A stretch of DNA of 64,000 bases. It comes from Lepisosteus oculatus (Eukaryota > Chordata > Actinopteri > Semionotiformes > Lepisosteidae). Below, one piece after another: positions 58,353 through 64,000 of the stretch (positions are counted from its first letter, which is position 1; each line of letters opens with the position of its first letter). The stretch is taken from the NCBI RefSeq assembly GCF_040954835.1, contig NC_090696.1, positions 78,615,722-78,679,721 of the forward strand, read 5' to 3'. The notes below the pieces were generated by a model that saw nothing but the letters and a program-made list of their open reading frames with translations, was not told where the DNA came from and did no database searches. Position numbers and translations under genes: made by a program.

Positions 58353-61300
58353 AAGTGTGTAAATGCTGATCCTTACCCTACCTGGGGTGTCCACTGAGCA
58401 TTTCCGCAAACTCTATCTGAAGTTCTCTGAACATGGGATTTTGACATGTTACCCAAACCAAAAGGAATGAGTGGGAAACAATCAAGACAACGTATAGAAG
58501 CACTTGCATTTGAATGAGTTTCAAGCATGCTTGGGTACTCGTGTGATCTGAGTGACTCAGTTTTGGAATACAACTGTCGCGTGGTGCACCGCGACATCCA
58601 GGCACCCCGGAGTACCTGAAAAAACATTTTCAGCGATTTTCACGAAACCACTTTTCTTCAACTTGAAATGGGCTAAAAATCCATAACTGAAAAAAAAATA
58701 CTCTGAGTAGTGTGGAAATGCTGATCTTTACCCTACCTGGGGTGTCCACTGAGCATTTCCGCGAACTCTAGTTGAAGTTCTCTGGGCATGGGATTTTGAC
58801 ATGTTCCCCAAACCAAAAGGAATGAGTGGGAAAGAATCAAGACAACAGATAGAAGCACTTGCATTTGAATGAGTTTCAAGCATGCTTGGGTACTCGTGTG
58901 ATCTGAGTGACTCAGTTTTGGAATACAACTGTCGCACAATGCACGGCGACATCCAGGCACCCCGGAGTTTCTGAAAAAAAAATTTCTGCGATTTTCACGA
59001 AACCACTTTTCTTCAACTTGAATTGGGCTAAAAACCCATCCCTGAAAATAAAAATTCTCTGAGTAGTGTGTAAATGCTGATCCTTACACAGCCTGGGTTG
59101 TACACTGAGCATTTCCGCGAACTCTACTTGAAGTTCTCTGGGCATGGGATTTTGACACGTTCCCCAAACCAAAAGGAATGAGTGGGAAACAATCAAGACA
59201 ACAGATAGAAGCACTTGCATTTGAATGAGTTTCAAGCATGCTTGGGTACTCATGTGATCTGAGTGACTCAGTTTTGGAATACAACTGTTGCGTGGTGCAC
59301 CGCGACCTCCAGGCACCCCGGAGTTTCTGAGAAAACATTTTCTGCGATTTTCACAAAACCAATTTTCTTCAACTTGAATTGGGCTAAAAATCCATCCCTG
59401 AAAATAAAAATTCTCTGAGTAGTGTGAAAATGCTGATCCTTACCCTACCTGGGGTGTCTACAGAGCATTTCCGCGAACTCTACTTGAAGTTCTCTGGGCA
59501 TGGGATTTTGACACGTTCCCCAAACCAAAAGGAATGAGTGGGAAACAATCAAGACAACAGATAGAAGCACTTGCATTTGAATGAGTTTCAAGCATGCTTG
59601 GGTACTCGTGTGATCTGAGTGACTCAGTTTTGGAATACAAGTGTCGCGTGGTGCACCGCGACCTCCAGGCACCCTGGAGTTTCTGAAAAAAAAATTTCTG
59701 CGATTTTCACGAAACCACTTTTCTTCAACTTGAATTGGGCTAAAAATCCATCCCTGATAATAAAAATTCTCTGAGTAGTGTGGAAATGCTGATCCTTACC
59801 CTGCCTGGGTTGTCCACTGAGCATTTCCCCGAACTCTACCTGAAGTTCTCTGGGCATGGGATTTTGATATATTCCCCATACCAAAAGGAATGATTGGGAA
59901 ACAATCAAGACAACAGATAGAAGCACTTGCATTGAATGAGTTTCAAGTATGCTTGGGTACTCGTGTGATCTGAGTGACTCAGTTTTGGAATACAACTGTC
60001 GCGTGGTGCACCGCGACCTCAAGGCACCCCGGAGTTTCTGAAAAAAAAATTTCTGCGATTTTAACGAAACCACTTTTCTTCAACTTGAATTGCGCTAAAA
60101 ATCCATCCCTGAAAATAAAAATTCTCTGAGTAGTGTGGAAATGCTGATCCTTACCCTACCTGGGGTGTCCACTGAGCATTTCCGCGAACTCTATTAGAAG
60201 TTCTCTAGGCATGGGATTTTGACATGTTACCCAAACCAAAAGGAATGAGTGGGAAACAATCAAGACAACAGATAGAAGCACTTGCATTTGAATGAGTTTC
60301 AAGTATGCTTGGGTACTCGTGTGATCTGAGTGACTCAGTTTTGGAATACAACTGTCGCGTGGTGCACCGCGACATCCAGGCACCCTGGAGTTTCTGAAAA
60401 AAAATTTTCTGCAATTTTCACGAAACCACTTTTCTTCAACTTGAATTTGGCTAAAAATCCATCCCTGAAAATAAAAATTCTCTGAGTAGTGTGGAAATGC
60501 TGATCCTTACCCTACCTGGGGTGTCTACAGAGCATTTCCGCGAACTCTACTTGAAGTTCTCTGGGAATGGGATTTTGACATGTTACCCAAACCAAAAGGA
60601 ATGAGTGGGAATCAATCAAGACAACAGATAGAAGCACTTGCATTTGAATAAGTTTCAAGCATGCTTGGGTACTCGTGTGATCTGAGTGACTCAGTTTTGG
60701 AATACAACTGTCGCGTGGTGCACCACGACATCCAGGCACCCCGGAGTTTCTGGAAAAAAAATTTCTGCGATTTTCACGAAACCACTTTTCTTCAACTTGA
60801 ATTGGGCTAAAAATCCATCCCTGAAAATAAGAATTCTCTGAGTAGTGTGGAAATGCTGATCCTTACCCTACCTGGGGTGTCCACTGAGCATTTCCGCGAA
60901 CTCTATTAGAAGTTCTCTGGGCATGGGATTTTGACATGTTACCCAAACCAAAAGAAATGAGTGGGAAACAATCAAAACAACAGATAGAAGCCCTTGCATT
61001 TGAATGAGTTTCAAGCATGCTTGGGTACTCGTGTGATCTGAGTGACTCAGTTTTGGAATACAACTGTCGCACGGTGCACCGCGACATCCAGGCACCCCGG
61101 AGTTTCTGAAAAAAAATTTTCTGCGATTCTCGCGAAACCACTTTTCTTCAACTTGAATTGGGCTAAAAATCCATCCCTGAAAATAAAAATTCTCTGAGTA
61201 GTGTGGAAATGCTGATCCATACCCTACCTGGGGAGTCCACTGAGCTTTTCCGCGAACTCTACTTGAAGTACTCTGGGCATGGGATTTTGACATGTTACCC

Positions 61301-64000
61301 AAACCAAAAGAAATGAGTGGGAAACAATCAAGACAACAGATAGAAGCCCTTGCATTTGAATGAGTTTCAAGCATGCTTGGGTACACGTGTGATCTGAGTA
61401 ACTCAGTTTTGGAATACAACTGTCACGTGGTGCACCGCGACCTCAAGGCACCCCGGAGTTTCTGAAAAAAAATGTTCTGCGATTTTCACGAAACCACTTT
61501 TCTTCAACTTGAATTGGGCTAAAAATCCATCCCTGAAAATAAAAATTCTCTGAGTAGTGTGGAAATGCTGATCCTTACACAGCCTGGGTTGTCCACTGAG
61601 CATTTCCCCGAACTCTACCTGAAGTTCTCTGGGCATGGGATTTTGATATATTCCCCATACCAAAAGGAATGATTGGGAAACAATCAAGACAACAGATAGA
61701 AGCACTTGCATTTGAATGAGTTTCAAGCATGCTTGGGTACTCGTGTGATTTGAGTGACTCAGTTTTGGAATACAACTGTCGCGTGGTGCACCGCGACATC
61801 CAGGCACCCCGGAGTTTCTGAAAAAAAAATTTCTGCGATTTTCACGAAACCACTTTTCTTCAACTTGAATTGGGCTAAAAATCCATCCCTGAAAATAAAA
61901 ATTCTCTGAGTAGTGTGGAAATGCTGATCCTTACCCTACCTGGGGTGTCCACTGAGCATTTCCGCGAACTCTATTAGAAGTTCTCTGGGCATGGGATTTT
62001 GACATGTTACCCAAACCAAAAGGAATGAATGGGAAACAATCAAGACAACAGATAGAAGCACTTGCATTGAATGAGTTTCAAGCATGCTTGGGTACTCGTG
62101 TGATCTGAGTGACTCAGTTTTGGAATACAACTGTCACGTGGTGCACCGCGACCTCCAGGCACCCCGGAGTTTCTGAAAAAAATTTTTCTGCGATTTTCAC
62201 GAAACCACTTTTCTTCAACTTGAATTGGGCTAAAAATCCATCCCTGAAAATAAAAATTCTCTGAGTAGTGTGGAAATGCTGATCCTTACCCTACCTGGGG
62301 TGTCTACAGAGCATTTCCACGAACTCTACTTGAAGTTCTCTGGGAATGGGATTTTGACATGTTACCCAAACCAAAAGGAATGAGTGGGAATCAATCAAGA
62401 CAACAGATAGAAGCACTTGCATTTGAATGAGTTTCAAGCATGCTTGGGTACTCGTGTGATTTGAGTGACTCAGTTTTGGAATACAACTGTCGCGTGGTGC
62501 ACCGCGACATCCAGGCACCCCGGAGTTTCTGAAAAAAAAATTTCTGCGATTTTCACGAAACCACTTTTCTTCAACTTGAATTGGGCTAAAAATCCATCCC
62601 TGAAAATAAAAATTCTCTGAGTAGTGTGGAAATGCTGATCCTTACCCTACCTGGGGTGTCCACTGAGCATTTCCGCGAACTCTATTAGAAGTTCTCTGGG
62701 CATGGGATTTTGACATGTTACCCAAACCAAAAGAAATGAGTGGGAAACAATCAAGACAACAGATAGAAGCCCTTGCATTTGAATGAGTTTCAAGCATGCT
62801 TGGGTACTCGTGTGATCTGAGTGACTCAGTTTTGGAATACAACTGTCGCGTGGTGCACCGCGACCTAAAGGCACCCCGGAGTTTCTGAAAAAAAATTTTC
62901 TGCGATTTTCACGAAACCACTTTTCTTCAACTTGAATTGGGCTAAAAATCCATCCCTGAAAATAAAAATTCTCTGAGTAGTGTGGAAATGCTGATCCTTA
63001 CCCTACCTGGGGTGTCCACTGAGCATTTCCGCGAACTCTAGTAGAAGTTCTCTGGGCATGGGATTTTGACATGTTACCCAAACCAAAAGGAATGAATGGG
63101 AAACAATCAAGACAACAGATAGAAGCACTTGCATTTGAATGAGTTTCAAGTATGCTTGGGTACTCGTGTGATCTGAGTGACTCAGTTTTGGAATACAACT
63201 GTCGCGTGGTGCACCGCGACATCCAGGCACCCCGGAGTTTCTGAAAAAAAATATTCTGCAATTTTCACGAAACCACTTTTCTTCAACTTGAATTGGGCTA
63301 AAAATCCATCCCTGAAAATAAAAATTCTCTGAGTAGTGTGGAAATGCTGATCCTTACCCTACCTGGGGTGTCCACTGAGCATTTCCGCGAACTCTATTAG
63401 AAGTTCACTGGGCATGGGATTTTGACATGTTACCCAAACCAAAAGAAATGAGTGGGAATCAATCAAGACAACAGATAGAAGCCCTTGCATTAGAATGAGT
63501 TTCAAGGATGCTTGGGTACTCGTGTGATCTGAGTGACTCAGTTTTGGAATACAACTGTCGCGTGGTGCACCGCGACCTCAAGGCACCCCGGAGTTTCTGA
63601 AAAAAATTTTCTGCGATTTTCACGAAACCACTTTTCTTCAACTTGAATTGGGCTAAAAATCCATCCCTGAAAATAAAAATTCTCTGAGTAGTGTGGAAAT
63701 GCTGATCCTTACCCTGCCTGGGTTGTCCTCTGAGTATTTCCGCGAACTCTAGTTGAAGTTCTCTGGGCATGGGATTTTGACATCTTACCCAAACCAAAAG
63801 GAATGAGTGGGAAAGAATCAAGACAACAGATAGAAGCAATTGCATTTGAATGAGTTTCAAGCATGCTTGGGTACACGTGTGATCTGAGTAACTCAGTTTT
63901 GGAATACAACTGTCACGTGGTGCACCGCGACCTCAAGGCACCCCGGAGTTTCTGAAAAAAAATGTTCTGCGATTTTCACGAAACCACTTTTCTTCAACTT
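58353..64000. repeat. ~355.5-bp satellite array, about 16 monomers, runs off the right edge
   Basis: Monomers begin near AGTAGTGTGGAAATGCTGATCC and include ACTGAGCATTTCCGCGAACT, AACAATCAAGACAACAGATA, GTACTCGTGTGATCTGAGTG, TGTCGCGTGGTGCACCGCGA and GAAACCACTTTTCTTCAACT. Starts fall near 58,360, 58,715, 59,071, 59,426, 59,782, 60,137, 60,493, 60,849, 61,204, 61,560, 61,915, 62,271, 62,627, 62,983, 63,338 and 63,694. Copies differ by a few percent. Minus-strand open frames of 60-183 codons repeat with the monomer and are a by-product. Confidence 0.96.

Overview
This is vertebrate nuclear DNA, most likely from a ray-finned fish. It is AT-rich, has spliced genes, and carries tRNA-derived and 5S-rRNA-derived SINEs, a LINE tail, gypsy-type LTR remnants and satellite DNA. 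The species cannot be fixed from the sequence alone. The gene order (KIT followed tail to tail by KDR) is the ancestral jawed-vertebrate arrangement of this class III/V receptor tyrosine kinase cluster, here with only about 26 kb between the two genes.

Layout. Positions 1-923 (+) hold the last two coding exons of KIT (stem-cell-factor receptor); the rest of the gene lies off the left edge. A long AT-rich 3' UTR probably runs to about 5,040. From 5,041 to about 30,500 I find no convincing gene. This spacer holds a decayed ~200-bp tandem repeat, a tRNA-derived SINE (two copies here, a third in a KDR intron), a LINE 3' end whose tail matches the SINE tail, a broken gypsy element with a 454-bp LTR, a 5S-derived SINE, a foldback repeat, a solo LTR with a perfect 5-bp target duplication, and several perfect short hairpins.

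Positions 31,159-52,830 (-) hold a complete 30-exon KDR (VEGF receptor 2) gene. All splice phases close and the joined frame is 4,044 nt, 1,347 codons plus stop. It has a signal peptide, seven Ig-like domains, a transmembrane helix, a split kinase with every catalytic motif, and a tail ending in SAPPV. Residue numbers match human KDR through the ATP lysine K868, E885, V916 and C919. Oddities are a GC-AG intron, a kinase insert without the Y951-type tyrosine, and an out-of-frame overlapping uORF. Introns 1 and 10 contain clusters of FOX:ETS, GATA, E-box and SOX motifs. These are the introns where mammalian Flk1 endothelial enhancers lie, so they are good enhancer candidates.

Upstream of KDR, 53.5-64 kb becomes wholly repetitive: an inverted duplication around decayed tandem units, a two-copy direct duplication, a near-strict 47-bp array, and then a ~355.5-bp satellite of about 16 monomers running off the right edge, with higher-order structure. 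Together KIT and KDR mark a haemato-endothelial receptor locus abutting satellite DNA.
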